Positions 24,894-37,330 are shown, numbered from the stretch's first letter. The stretch is 64,000 nucleotides of DNA from Siphonodentalium dalli (GCA_032622095.1 CP136063.1:180273956-180337955), one strand, 5' to 3'. Notes: generated by a model not told the origin, from the sequence alone. Translations and numbers: made by a program.

Positions 24894-27475
24894 GGCCCGA
24901 TTCGCCATCTCAGGTTTAAATCTGGACTACGTAAACCTCTAGGTTTAAACCGCCGAGAGTCAGCAAAATCCGTGGTTTAAACCCGCGACCGCAGGTCTAA
25001 GTGACGCATTCGTCATCTCTGGTTTAAACCTGGTCTAGCCAGACTGGTGGTTTAGCAGTAATGTCTCTGTATCGTCGAGATAAATAATCGTACTTTCCTA
25101 ATACGGACCGCCTCATTTTATTGATTGCGAAAATCAATAATTACGACAGCGACCATATTTTAATTGGAAATTTATAAGCGAGAAGCACTCACACCTATAA
25201 AGCATGTGGGGATAAGTTTTTGTCAATTTCGATATTTTGTTTGCGTTTTATATGCTTAAACCGGCAACTAAACCATCTAAATCGGCGGTCCAGCTAAACC
25301 AGCTTTACCGAGGCTAAACTTGAGATGACGAATCCGTCTTTTCTTCATCGCGGTTTAGAATTGTCAACAATCAATCAAAGGGTGGAGCTGTAAATTATCT
25401 CGAGTGGGGGCGTGTCTAAGTGGCGGCTGCCGACTGGTGTTATCATGTCACAGTTGATTCATTCGCACACTAGCTTTGTTCAGATACGGACATGTTCCTT
25501 TAATATGATTTTTACAACTACCTTGTGTGTTTTTTTGGCTTGTGGCAATCACAAATACTGGTGTTTCTACGAATTCATTTGAATGGTTCAACGTTTTAAT
25601 TTTGCACCAAAACCATGCTACTCCATGACCAGATATGCTATACACATAGTTTGCAATCCTAAACTTATATTGCTATACGAGTCAAATTTGATAACATATT
25701 TTGATGTAGATCATGTCACAAAGCTCTACTCTGGCTCCGCCCATAAATTCCTATAATATTCCACCAGTCAAAACCTGGGAACGTTTTGATTTTCTGCACG
25801 ACGGAAAATTTATTACCTTGAAAAAAAGCAACGCATGCAATATGGTTGCCCACTTCAAACAGTTCAGATGCCGCTCCTGGTGTGCACACATAAGCAAATT
25901 GCTTTTACTTGACTGATCTCTTGGTCCAGTATTGACTCGATTATGGAGACTTTATTCAGCGTGAGAGGGGCCTGCGGCCCCTTCGTGCGAAAGGAGCCTG
26001 CGTCAAATTTACTCACTTTTGATCATTTTAATTTAAAAAAATATTTAATTAAATTTAAAACAAACATTTATTACTATATATTTTTAATATTGTTTCTTGT
26101 TAGATACAACTCCTTACTCAAGTTAACAACACAATTTTTTTCATTTTAAACAAATTAAATTGTCTTATTTTCAAATCAGTTGTATACCAGTTGCGAACAG
26201 AAAAACGGACATACAGCTCCTATACACTTTAATATATACAGATATAAATGCAAATACACCAAAGTTTGTCTTTGCGGGTAAAGCATCGTGTAGAAATTCT
26301 ATCACAAACAAAGTGATAAACAGTGCGTGAAACTCGTGCTGATAGACATGCCCTTTGTCAGATGATTTAAACCTACAAAGAGATCGGATTAATGGTCCAG
26401 GAGCGATACTCAGTTCTCAATGAATAAATCCATTGAGCGTGCACGTGATCAATTATGACATGTCAATAATGATCATTTTTCAGCGTTTGGTGCAAAGCAC
26501 ATTAGCCGAAAAAAATTGTATTCACTGTTCATGGTAATAATGAGTGAGCGATCAATTATCGCTTCGTGCATGAACAATGAAAAGAGGTCACGCTATTTTT
26601 GAGCGTGTGGTGTCATTTCTAGCCGAATCGCCTTGTATGTCGGGTCAACTCCAAATTTTTTGTTTCAAACATTTCAGTAATGTTATGGATTGACGGTTCA
26701 ATAACGTAATGAGATGCGTATGTTGAAACTATATCTGAGAATCATATATTCTTATAACGCATGAAATCATGCATATTATAGAAAGTTGACTTTGAATTTT
26801 GTTGAATTATCATTAATAAAAGTTAATTGTAACTTTGAAATGTGCGTATCGCACCTTAGTTAGGAAGTAATAGTTTTATATGTAGTCATTTATATTAAAC
26901 GCATATAAATGTGTCATCCGATCACGATCATAGTGTATATATTTGAACATGTTATATATGTTAATTTATATTTGTGTATTATATAGTGTGTACAGGTTTG
27001 TGTTGGACAATTGATTAATTAGAATGAATTTCCTAACATTCGAGCTGCGTTAGTGATGTTGGTTTCGGAAAGCAGGTTTCCATCGTTTTTCCCAAGAGGT
27101 TTTTCCTGACCGCCAACGCAGACACAGTAGGATGTAATTAACCTGTATGTGAAGACGTGTGCGTCCCTTAACTTGTAAGCATGTATACCAATAAACGCTG
27201 ATGTCGACCCCCTAGTGGACTCCGGCGCGGCTTGATGGCAATGATGGTGTTATCATTATTGGAGAATTGGGAATACCCATTATATCGGCTTGTCTTTTTG
27301 TCCGATTGGTAAGAGGGTAGTTTGACTGCTTGCTCATATCACCGACTCGAGTTGTCAATTAGCTGGAAACTGAAAGACAAAAACGCCCCCTTAGACCCGG
27401 TTTGGCTGGACCGCCAATGTAGGTTTAAACCAGGTTTAAACTCGGAGGTTTAAACCTGAGATGACGAATCCGGCC
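24894..27475. mobile_element. non-autonomous DNA transposon, copy B
   Basis: Same ends and interior as 2288-4043, at high similarity by eye over most of its length, but 2,582 bp because of an insertion at 26469. Left end ggcccgattcgccatctcag; right end as in copy A. The flanks aat and cat do not make an exact duplication. It lies between the TM6 exon and the TM7 candidate of the receptor. Confidence 0.8.
26469..27275. mobile_element. 807-bp insertion inside copy B
   Basis: Copy A reads tgtcaataaccattatatcg without a break; copy B has tgtcaata, then 807 bp, then aatacccattatatcgg. AATA on both sides is a possible target duplication. It contains an AATAAA (ccaataaacgctg near 27191). It could be a solo LTR or another short element; it does not end in TG...CA, so the class is open. 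Confidence 0.6.
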
Positions 27476-27992
27476 CATATGTCGCACACATGAACCCATA
27501 AATAGGTTTTTTGGCCAGATATCGACTTTAAAAACAGGAAATTTTAACACGTTTTAAGTTTTTGTCACGTTTAAAAATTCAGTTATTGTTCTCTTTACTC
27601 GTTTTCAACGTTATTTACTGATAGATGATTTTGTTAATTTCCGCGATATTTTTTAGGACCCACACCCCGGGAGCGCAGATATATTCACCCCTCCAACACA
27701 GGTATTATATGCAAGGGCAATTGGGGACCCACCCCAATAGTTTGACGAAATACGGTAACAATACCAGGATAAGTCAGACAAAAGGTGTGAAATATTTTAA
27801 ATAACAATCTGGATGAAATTCCAATCATGTAAGCTCAGTGAAAAGCACCATAAATATAACAAAATCACAAAACACTCATTAATTAAACTTATCAAATAAA
27901 AGTTAGCATCTATATTTATAGGTTACCCGCATAGTATACATATGTATATATACATGCATCAAAGAAGTGCTGAGAGCAGCGTGTTCTCTCAC

Positions 27993-28161
27993 GTGGTGAC
28001 CAGCCCCGGCTAGATGACAAGATAACTTTCCATCTGCAGTCTTTTCCATTAGCCAATAACAAGTAACTGAAGAAAACACTGAACAAATGCATATATTCTT
28101 TGCAAATGGTAGAAACACAGTGGCTTTTAACGTGCTCGTTGCTGCCCCCACCCCTCCCAAC
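27993..28161 (-). CDS. receptor exon, TM6
   Basis: The exon is 169 bases, one-base start and phase 0 end, 56 residues. TM6 is LKATVFLPFAKNICICSVFS, matching the family pattern K-A-T-x-x-L-x-P at the helix start, with the usual Trp absent. A loop with one Cys follows, up to AGAGHH. The donor gtgagaga is strong. The acceptor (gtcagtgcag) has a weak pyrimidine tract, so the start is less sure. The frame stays open past the donor, but TM7 is not in that extension. Confidence 0.65.
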
Positions 28162-28623
28162 CTGCACTGACATTATTTATTGCGCCGTACCTACTATAGT
28201 AGGTCTATATATGAGCTAGACCCACGTATACTACTATGATGTAAAGCTATCTGATATGATAACCAAAACGTAAGTTATCACCAGGACAACTAAATCATGC
28301 ATCAGAAAATACGAACCCCCTAATTCGAAAGTAACCGGAACATTCTCAAATGAAGTAAATATACCAAGTTTCATAAAATTCGAATGTTATACAAGTTGTC
28401 ATCCGTTCGGACAACAGACGTTTCGGACAGGTGGAATGTTCGGGGGGGGTTCGGGGGCTGTTATACATAGGTGTTCCGTGTCAAATAGGATGGGATATCT
28501 TTTAAAATGAAGAAATTGAAACTTTAAAAACTCCAGGGATGCCATCTTACATACTAGAGGAACATTATATTACTATTATGAGCTGCAGAAGAACATATCA
28601 ATTATATAAACAGACTTACGAGA
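28162..28623. other. no recognised feature
   Basis: Intron of the receptor. The word ttcggacaacagacgtttcg at 28407 is also found near 50685, part of a dispersed repeat. Confidence 0.35.
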
Positions 28624-28929
28624 ATGCACGAAATGGCAGGGGTGGCGTATAACTGCGCAATTGATGGTTGCACGACATCCCCCAACACACAGGACGCGGC
28701 TGCTAAGATGAAGATTGCTAAACATTGGAATGCTTTTACCCTGAAAATATCAACCGATGAGTTAAACTTGGCGCCAGCTATTCAAATCATAGCTAATATT
28801 TTTGATCGCGACCAGTTTGTAGGACACCTGTTTGGCTTAATTAGAATCTCACGTTTAAAACATTGGAACATCATGTACCATCAGAAAGACGTTGTTTTGC
28901 TTGATAAAGCATTTTCTACCCTTTCATAA
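28624..28929 (+). CDS. unassigned 101-codon open frame
   Basis: The frame is open from MHEMAGVAYNCAIDGC to LLDKAFSTLS. It has an ordinary composition without low complexity, unlike most frames nearby. I recognise no family and see no splice partner. It lies in a receptor intron on the opposite strand. It could be a transposon-derived piece or chance. Confidence 0.15.
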   Translation: MHEMAGVAYNCAIDGCTTSPNTQDAAAKMKIAKHWNAFTLKISTDELNLAPAIQIIANIFDRDQFVGHLFGLIRISRLKHWNIMYHQKDVVLLDKAFSTLS

Positions 28930-29387
28930 TGTATGTCACTCATTGAATCTGGATCGAGCCTTTATCGAGGTCCATACCTAATTTACTGAACGAGAATTTG
29001 TAAATATATATATATATACACTGGGGACGAGTTGTAGATTCTATTCATTTCTTAACACAACACCTCAATAAAACATACTTAAATCAATAAATGTGACGTG
29101 GAACTGACAACGGCTTCTGTAAGGCGTGGGTTGGCGTTTCACGTTGTTTGTCCGCGTTAAGATATAGTCCCTCGATAAATAAGAACTTTGGCGTATTTAG
29201 TGGCATAATATTAATGAAATAAATTTTCAAACTATATCAATATCATTTACAGACATCGATTCTTCTTCATTCTTTGACCCCGATTCCGAATCACGTTTGC
29301 GCAACAATAATACATTTAGGTATACCTGACACTATTTCCTTTTATGCAATGACTGTTGCATATCATTAGCGCAAATATGTCGCATAC

Positions 29388-29467
29388 CTGAACAGCCTGA
29401 TGTTCTTCTCTGTCGTTGATACTGTGGGCGCATAACTTACGATGGAGACGAGGAACGCCAGGAACAC
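29388..29467 (-). CDS. receptor exon, TM5 end and loop 3
   Basis: The exon is 80 bases, phase 0 in and phase 2 out. It encodes VFLAFLVSIVSYAPTVSTTE followed by KNIRLF and a split Arg. Joined to the previous exon it completes a TM5 of about 25 hydrophobic residues, then a basic loop. The acceptor tttgtattctcag is strong and the donor is gtatgcga. Alone it looks like the pore helix of a Cys-loop channel; the flanking exons argue against that. Confidence 0.75.
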
Positions 29468-29539
29468 CTGAGAATACAAACTAATTGTCATTCAATGGAC
29501 AGCTTTCACACAATGAAATGCTACTGATAAAAATACGAA

Positions 29540-29640
29540 TATAGGGTACTACGTCACCAGTATTTGTGTTTTTCTATCAGTTGTCGTTTTTGGAATATCC
29601 GAAGTTACTATTACGATTTCCAAAGAAAATCGTTACACCG
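29540..29640. repeat. dispersed repeat, 'gggtactacgtcac'
   Basis: The word atagggtactacgtcaccag and the following sequence recur at 34015-34160 and 41450-41590 and, inverted, at 30640-30790. In the longer copies it leads to aataagttcgcgatcgttt. An intronic dispersed family of unknown type. Confidence 0.5.
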
Positions 29641-29917
29641 TTTAAACTTCGTATTACTGGCAGTAAGGTTATATTGTTCGGTTTATCGTGTTTGTTTATT
29701 TATTTTATTGGTGTTTACGTCAATTTAAGCATAATCTCACATGATTAAATAAGAGGTACAAAGTCAGGCAATGCTTATAATCTATGTCTATGTTCCAGTT
29801 CCAGAGATACCTTTACCTCAGGCCGTGATTACGTTATGTCCAGTTCGGTGTTGTATTTTTAGTTGTTGGCTTCTTTGCAGCTGGCGACAGATCTCGACTT
29901 ATTGTGTGTGAACAGTG

Positions 29918-29921
<4 letters not shown>

Positions 29922-29988
<67 letters not shown>
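29922..29988. repeat. (TA)n microsatellite, about 67 bp
   Basis: A continuous TA run of about 33 units inside a receptor intron; it produces a false Tyr-Ile frame. Confidence 0.95.
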
Positions 29989-29990
<2 letters not shown>

Positions 29991-31410
29991 ATCTTTAATT
30001 ACCCTTCTTTATTGAAGATTATATATGAACACAAAGAACATGATACAAACTCTTATTTAAGAAAGGAATGTAGTTGGTGTGTGTTATTGGGGGATGCGGT
30101 TCTGTGGTCGTTGGGCCACATACGCGGTTTGCACACCCCAACGAACACAGCGCCTAATCCCCAAAAAAACACACGTGTACACCCAGTACATTCATTTTTT
30201 ATATTTATAAAGCTTTTTGATGATTCTTCCCATAACAGGCTGAGTGTATTCTTATTTATTTTCACGAGATATGCCGATAATTTCAGACTAGCCCACGAAG
30301 CACGAAGATAAACAAACCCTTAGCTACGACAACGTGATCGATATAAATACTTGGCTTCATAAGCAATTCGGCTGAACTATTAAAAGCACGCCCAATTATT
30401 CTGCTGACCGCGTTTAGTGATTAGTTCAGATTAGGTCAAGGTTTGTAACTTCCTGTTCGTGATACACTCTTCGCATTATTGGGATGTAAACCGGGTGACC
30501 CAATTGTCAGTTGACCAATCACCAAACAGGATTTAGTGTAACACAGACGGGCAATGTAAATATACATGTATAACAATCAAAATATAAGGGCATAGCTAGA
30601 GAGCCATCTCCCACATCGAGTAGCTGATAAACGATCGAGAACTTATTACACTATGATGTATTTGTCGGTCTTGTTGAAACTCCGAAACTGTAATCGTAAT
30701 TGCGGTTAAGGAAAGATGACAACGAATAGAAATTAGAATGAACACAAAATGCTGGTGACGTATTGCCCTATTCGTAATTCTTATGTGCCGTAGTCCATTA
30801 TGCGAAAAGTGTCCATTATTTTCTCACTAACGGACTCATAGTCACAAGAAGAACCAAAACAACACAAAACAACATAAATATTATTCAACCACGTTTTCGA
30901 TAATCTGGCAGACATAAATACTTAATAATGATTAATCTGTTCAGACATTATGTAGTTTTATGGTGATTTTTCCTACAACAAAAAAAGTTCTGCAAATGGC
31001 TGCAAAAAAATGTAAATATGCATGCAATGAAAAATGTTTGATTATTTTTACACAGACAGTCATAATTCAGATGGTAGACTGATCGCATACCCTAGTTGGG
31101 TTCATAGTGTAGATAATTCAGTGTGGTTTATCCGAAAATGGTGTTTGGAACATCAAACTATCAGAACAAATTCAACCTACTTTTGATGTGCGATTGCCAA
31201 CTAATGTTGTGTCAGGTATGAAATTTCCAACTATTGGAGATTTTGGCAAAAGCGTGGGGGAATTATACCGCTTGGATATGACACTACGTGCACAAACTTC
31301 GACCGAATTCTTCGTTGTAACTGATTTAGTATCGTCACTTAATATGTTACACTAATATTCATATGAGAACAAGTCTACAATGTCGTATAGAGACCAGGAT
31401 AGATATTTAC

Positions 31411-31489
31411 CGTTGATGCTAGCGTAATATATACAATCATAGGCACATTGTATTTGTACACAAACAGTCTCCCTTCTCTCTTGCAGCAA
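31411..31489 (-). CDS. receptor exon, loop 2 and start of TM5
   Basis: The exon is 79 bases, one-base start and phase 0 end, 26 residues from CCKREGRLFVY to NVPMIVYITLAST. The Cys pair fits loop 2, which carries the disulfide partner of TM3. The Pro in NVPMIV is where TM5 of the family has its Pro. The acceptor is tctcattcgcag and the donor gtaaatatc. Confidence 0.75.
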
Positions 31490-31523
31490 CTGCGAATGAG
31501 AAAACAAATACACTTAAGCTTAA

Positions 31524-31974
31524 AGGCCCACTTAAATTTCGAGTCACTGTTTATTTTTTATAGTGTCTTGATATATGGTTTTAATAATAATCTATGCCAT
31601 AAAATATGATTAAAATACTATAATTCATCACTATTTGAAGCGTTTGTGTCTCAGAATATGCCCATAGAGAAATAGAAAACAGCTGTAATCATATAAAGAT
31701 TAACCCCGTTTTGGCTTCCAGAATGCAACAGAATTCAAACTAAAAATGTATCTACAAGATTTAGAGTTATTCCCCCTCCATCGAAAATAATACAATTTTA
31801 ACTACAATAAGATGATAAAAACACGCCAGTAACTCAAAAAAACAACATGTTCACAGTTTATTACACCCGATAAGTTGATAATACAAAGTTTTGGAGCTTC
31901 CTCTTTCAAATGGTATATAATATGGCATATATTTTATATAATGTGATCTGGGGGTTCGAAAATTAAGTGGGCCT
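31524..31974. mobile_element. MITE with TTAA duplication, AGGCCCACTTAA ends
   Basis: Left end aggcccacttaaatttcga, right end tcgaaaattaagtgggcct, flanked by TTAA at 31520-31523 and 31975-31978. The length is 451 bp, non-coding. TTAA duplication with AGG ends suggests a Kolobok-like or piggyBac-like source. Confidence 0.75.
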
Positions 31975-32369
31975 TTAAACATCCACGGTCTGATTAGACA
32001 CCAAATAATTCAGAATAAATCTAATGCCAATTTTCCGTTTTCAAGGCAAAAGAAAATAAAATATACATGCAGTCACCACCATTCGTATCGCACAGGCATC
32101 GCGAATATCCACAGGATCATCCATAAGTAAAATGTAAAAAAAAAACGACCACAAAACCTCATAATCATAAATCATAAAATATATGTGGATGCGTAAGTTA
32201 CAATAATGATCAATTTGGCAGGGAAGTTCGTGCTTAGTAGTCCTATATATTGGTAATCAACATATACAGGTATCTGGTAGTAACTCTTCATTTTTGTTTT
32301 TTGTGTGTTTAGTATTATAGCTGCGTTTACATACATCACAAGGGAATACATTGTCCGAGATTAATTATA

Positions 32370-32880
32370 CCCCATCCCAAAAGATACGGGGGGGGGGGGG
32401 GGTTATACTGGATTACATGCGTCCGCCTGTCCGCTCTTATATCTCAACCATGGGTGATCGGATCACAATGAAATTTGGTGTGCAGGTTTGTTATCACGAG
32501 GGCTTTCAAAAGAGTGTTCATTGACGTTGTTCACATTTTCCGTTCAATAGTTGTCCCTCTTTGTTTATCTGAAAATGTTGGATTTCCGTCCGTCCGCTCT
32601 TATTTCTCAACCATGGATTATCGGATCTTAATGAAATTTGGTATGCAGGTTTGGCATCATGAGGGCTTTCAACAGAGTGCTCATCGATGTTATTCACATT
32701 TCAGTTCAAGAGTTATCCCGCTTTCTTTAGCTGAAAATGTTGGATTTCCATCCGTCATTTGTTAGAATTGTCAAGTAATTTGTTCGTTCATCACATTTTT
32801 TTCACAATTTGGTTTCCGACCTGCCCATATTTCAATTTTCACCATGGGGTATCCCAGCACCGTGGTGCAACCTCTTGTTT
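32370..32880 (+). repeat. tandem repeat, about 166 bp unit
   Basis: After a G run (32390-32402) the word gtccgctcttatatctcaac at 32427 recurs at 32593 with the following sequence (gaaatttggtgtgcaggttt). It closes with a stretch near 32840-32880 (caccgtggtgcaacctcttg). The open frames here are chance products. The wording resembles a repeat I associate with bivalve genomes. Confidence 0.6.
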
Positions 32881-33354
32881 GTTTCACAATCAAACGTGGC
32901 ACACATTTCAGAATCACCCGTTTGGGCACGTTAGATTTCTTCCGCAAGACATTTTTCTTCTCTGTGATTTACAAACGTGGTATATAATTCCGCGATGCAC
33001 GATAACAGGTGACGCGTGAACGAAATTGTTCTATTTCTCGAAATTTCCTTTACGATTCAAGCTGACGTCCGCAGTATCGTATCGAAACTCATATATCAAA
33101 GCACGTTAAAACGTTCACGCATTATATAATAAAGATAAAATAAGAGAACGTTTCTTCAGTTTTCCGCAATTAGACCTGATTAGACCCTCAATTAAATTTG
33201 AAAAGCCCTTTTGGAATTTGAAAAAAATATATAATTTGGTTCAGCGCCAACACTGCCCATACCTCCTGTCGCCACTTCCCTGAGACAATTGCAAGCTCAA
33301 AGAACGTCAGAACAACACTATTCGTCGAATATGTTAGATCAGAATGTCCATTAC

Positions 33355-33427
33355 CTCGCTTGGTGTGAACTCGTTAAGCAAGACATCAGGGACCACATGC
33401 TTGGAAGATTGAATGCCACTGGTAGAC
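33355..33427 (-). CDS. receptor exon, TM4
   Basis: The exon is 73 bases, two-base start and phase 2 end. With the split Gly it gives LPVAFNLPSMWSLMSCLTSS, so the joined protein reads AAWGLP, the GWGxP signature of TM4 in this family. The acceptor is tcaattatatag and the donor gtaatgga. The tail leads into extracellular loop 2, whose Cys lies in the next exon. Confidence 0.75.
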
Positions 33428-33534
33428 CTATATAATTGAAGAAAGTACGTTATAATTCAGCAGATCTTAGTATTTTAGAGGTTTGTATAGTACTTATATA
33501 TATATAGCGTGAACAAATTATCATTTTTTATATA

Positions 33535-33736
33535 TATATAGCGTGAACAAATTATCATTTCTTATCGAAATGACCATGTGTCGATCGGAATGGTACATTG
33601 AGATGTCCCTCAAACCAAATCAAGCTTGAAAATCGGTCTCGATTTTCATCCATGCCGGGGTTCGAACCCTCACCAACCTCGTCTAGCCCAGACTGTGATC
33701 TTATCCACGACCTAACCACCTCGCTACGGGGACACA
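33535..33736 (-). mobile_element. tRNA-derived SINE head
   Basis: On the minus strand tccccgtagcgaggtggtta holds an A-box-like TAGCGAGGTGG, and ggttcgaaccc about 50 bases on is a canonical B box. The body runs to about 33560. The 16-mer agcgtgaacaaattat stands at 33506, 33540 and 33970, so a target duplication is possible. A second B-box-like gggttagaaccc lies at 33790. Confidence 0.6.
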
Positions 33737-34657
33737 CTTAAAAGGAAGCCCCATCACTGAGAGTTAGGAAGCGTATCAGTCTGAACATGGGTTAGAACCC
33801 ATTACCTTCGAAATTCTTGATCTGCCATGATGGAAACATGTCAATGCACTTCCTCCGAAATTGCATGTCTGACCATATAATTACTTGTACTGGCGTATAA
33901 AAATGTCAGAGTTATGGAGGCACGGACTCAGTATGAGTGTTCATTGCTTCATATTTGCTTACCTCAATGAGCGTGAACAAATTATATATATACGTACGAA
34001 ATATAATTATTACGAATAGGGTACTACATCACTAGAATTTGTGTTCTTTCTGTTGTTGTCGTTTTTCCCTATTCGCTGTTATGATTACGGTTTCGGATTT
34101 TCAACAAAACTCACAAAACATCTTATTGTAATAAGTTCGCGATCGTTTATCAGCTCCTCATGTGAGTATGAATCTGAGATTATGTCGTGAAACGCGAGTA
34201 TCTTGCCAAACACATTCACAAAGCACTAAGATATGACGTGATAACAACATAATTACTGTGAGTTACTCAGGTAAAAAGTATCAAACAAATCTGGTTTTCG
34301 AACTCGTTCGAAATATTGTTGCGAAAGTTCCATATATATACCAAATATGAATGAAATTGGTTGAGATTTGTTCAAGTTATCGCGCTAACGGACATAACAT
34401 TTCTATAAATAGAAACAAGTGGCATAACTCTGATTAGAAAGTTTGGCGTACCCGATTTTCTGTTTGTAGCTGTCGCACGTGACAATTAACTCACATGTCA
34501 GAATGTCAGAATCCATCAATAAACGACTATGTTCTATAGATGTGTTGTCACCCGTCCGGACGCCCGTCAACCGTCCCTCGACATATCAATCTAAAAATCA
34601 AGCCGAGAACAAAACGCTTGGCTTAGAGTTTGACAATTAGCCATCATCTGAACTCAC

Positions 34658-34802
34658 CCCAAGCTGCTGTTATGGACATAACACACTGTCGTCTGCTCTG
34701 CGTTCTATCCCTCTGAACCATCCATCCGTAGACCGTCTCGGCTATGACAGAGTTCAGGATCACCATACAAAAATAATCACCGATTCCCTTGTAGTCTCCT
34801 TT
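34658..34802 (-). CDS. receptor exon, TM3 and start of TM4
   Basis: The exon is 145 bases, phase 0 in and phase 1 out, 48 residues. It starts KGDYKGIGDYFCMVILNS and holds TM3 with a Cys at its outer end, then VYGWMVQRDRTQSRRQ and the start of TM4, SITAAW. The TM3 Cys would pair with the Cys in extracellular loop 2. The WM of TM3 and the Trp of TM4 are class B/adhesion marks. The usual acidic residue after WM-x-V is Gln here. The donor gtgagttc is strong; the acceptor attaatgtag has a poor pyrimidine tract. Confidence 0.75.
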
Positions 34803-34914
34803 CTACATTAATAAAATTCAAAGCACGTTAAAACTTCCTCTTTTGAAAGTTGATATTTGGTCACCAGGACCTCTTATTAATGGCTTATGTGCCCGATATA
34901 TAGTTATTTTTCTA

Positions 34915-35372
34915 GCACAGAAATTCGTGGTTCAATGGCGTCTTGTTTCTGGAATTCGTGTTATGAATAAAGTTGACAAATTGGGCACAAACACATCGGA
35001 TGAAATAACAAATGTACGAGTGGCTTCGCAATGACTTGCGGAACATATATGAGCATATATAGGTTATGTCATCGCGATTAATTACACGTTCGCGATAAAT
35101 TATTGCTCCAAAATATATTTTGAATTTTATAACTAAATCAAAGGCCTCTAAGCGGACAAGGAGATTGACGACCCGGTTTCTTCGGTAGATTCCGATACGA
35201 TATCTCGATTTCGCAGAGTTATATGTCAAATGAAAGGGAATTTGATTGCAAATAAGACACATCTGATGATATTTTGACTGCAGTTATCGATTTCTAGAAT
35301 TTATGAGGGCTTTGGTAGTTTGTGTGATTTTAGCCAAAATCGATCATTTGAACCTTTTCACTGGTACAGTCT
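34915..35372. mobile_element. single arm of the long fold-back family
   Basis: It matches, over about 450 bp, the right arm of the fold-back element at 46173-47392 (gcacaaacacatcggatgaa, then atgacttgcggaacatatat, then tatatgtcaaatgaaaggga). Only one arm is present. The frames at 34843 and 34912 are by-products. Confidence 0.7.
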
Positions 35373-36085
35373 ATATTGGTATTTTATTAATAGTTCTCAG
35401 GGGCCTGTGATCGGGAATATACTGCAGCAATTTGGCCAACCTGGGAACTTCAAATCTAACAGATGTAACTTCAAATCTATGCGGAGCCATTATCTTTGGC
35501 ATATAGGTATCATCAAGCATATTTTATTTTCGACAGTTTAATCAAATATCTGTACTTTAGCTTCGTACAATTTGTAATGAGTTATGCCCATTGGTTTGCA
35601 TACACAAAACACTTAAGTTTACCCATTTCGTGACTCAAATTTACCATTTTCAACACAAAAACAGACCATGACAGAGTGAATGTCAATAAATAAGCTTATT
35701 CCACCCGATATAGCCATGCTAGAGCTGAGAAATATTTGAAAAACAAAAATGGTTATCGTAGCAATTTCAAAAAAATGTCTTGGAAGCGCAGATGACAGAA
35801 TTCAGTGAAGAGAAATAGGTATATTTTTCTATAACCAAACACATACATGTTTCGTATCCAAACTTTTCACTTTTTTGTGAACTGTCCCAGTTTTGTAAAA
35901 TAATTAAATTTTAAACCAGTAATGTCAGTAATTTAACACAAGATACACTGTCTGTTATGCCCCCTCATACACTTTTTTTTCCAGACCCCATCGACGAATC
36001 ATGTACTGCTACCTGTAACATAAAAATATATAACACCCAACATAGAGGTTGAACATTTACATGTATACAAGACTTAGCAACTTAC

Positions 36086-36185
36086 CAAAGGACTGTAGGT
36101 AGTGCAGATCAATACAGAGATAATGTATGCAGTCGCTGATAAATTAATTGAAAATCCGGAACATTGCTCGGCAAAAGCCAGGGAT
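36086..36185 (-). CDS. receptor exon, TM2
   Basis: The exon is 100 bases, one-base start and phase 0 end, 33 residues. It begins SLAFAEQCSGF, and the helix is SINLSATAYIISVLICTTYS. The acceptor is aatgttgcag and the donor gtaagttgc. The Asn-Leu near the helix start is usual in TM2 of this family. It joins the TM1 and TM3 exons in phase. Confidence 0.75.
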
Positions 36186-36312
36186 CTGCAACATTATGGT
36201 TCATAAATTGTTAACGTTATCTTATAATGTAAGCAATGAACATTCAAACGGACTTGCGAAGATAACATCTATATATTCCTGGATCTAATGGTTTAGCACT
36301 CAGTTTCTTCAA

Positions 36313-36535
36313 CCCTTCCACGACTGGAGCTCCTGAAATTTTGCCAATGCATATATTCTCGTATAGGGAGCCTAGTATATATAATCAAATACATTGGCCT
36401 AACAATATGTACCTTCCAAGCCAGTGCATTCTCTTATATATGCGAGGTTCCCTTTGGAAGGCAGGCATATACATATATATATTGCATTGGCACAGGGTTT
36501 TCGCAAAATTTCAGGAAGCTCCAGTCATGGAATGG
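36313..36535. mobile_element. piggyBac-like MITE, third variant
   Basis: Ends cccttccacgactggagctc and the complement of agctccagtcatggaatgg, flanked by TCAA on the left (a decayed TTAA) and TTAA on the right (36536-36539). Inside is the same word, cattctcttatatatgcgag, that makes the hairpins at 51.0 and 52.4 kb. The length is 223 bp. Confidence 0.65.
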
Positions 36536-37330
36536 TTAAAAAGCCGACTATGGTCTTATCAGATTTACGTCTCTAGAATTCCGCATGTTAATTCCATTTC
36601 TGTACAGATGAGATTCCTTCACTCCATATATGTCATGTCTCAGACTGGGCGCTATTTGATTGCTTCTGACGTACCAGCTCATATCAAGGCGGAATTAAGT
36701 ATATTTATATTCACACGTATATCTTATAAGATGTTTTAATAATGGCTTCAAAACGACCAGAAGAGCCATCTTGATTATAGCCACTTTGCGACAACCAACG
36801 CGGGCATTTACCATTTCTATACTAAATGGATTTCCCCAGTCAGTTAAAACGTGTATATCGGAATTGTCTATATTTGATTTGGAGAGATGCTAAGATGATA
36901 AAAACAGACAACAGATAAATATAAGTGCCCGAAGAGCCCTCTTTATTGAGGGGAATGTTTAGATAACAAGTTCAGCAAACTTTGTTGAACTTATTATCTG
37001 AACATTTCCATGAGATAACTACTCATCAATAATGCTTTTGTATAGAAAGGGTTATAAACTATTTAAAGATATATTTCGTGAATGTTTATACAGATAATGG
37101 GTTGTATTCTAATAGCTCGGATCAGCCGAAGACCTCTAAAGTCATAATTTATAAAATATAACGGTGCGTTTCTATAACAACATAATTTTGTTCCGTCAAC
37201 ATCAAAGTTAAATCAGCAGGACCCACGAAGATCGTCATCAGATGTATAGCAGGATATCTTGACCATAGTGATGACATTTGTGGACGTAATGTATAGGTCG
37301 TCTACGCCTATCATATACGACGAAACTCAC

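Noticed and set aside
29904-30311. 135-codon frame starting with a Tyr-Ile repeat
   Set aside because: It is translation of the (TA)n microsatellite and downstream spacer.
33555-33737. 60-codon minus-strand frame
   Set aside because: It spans the A and B boxes of a tRNA-derived SINE.
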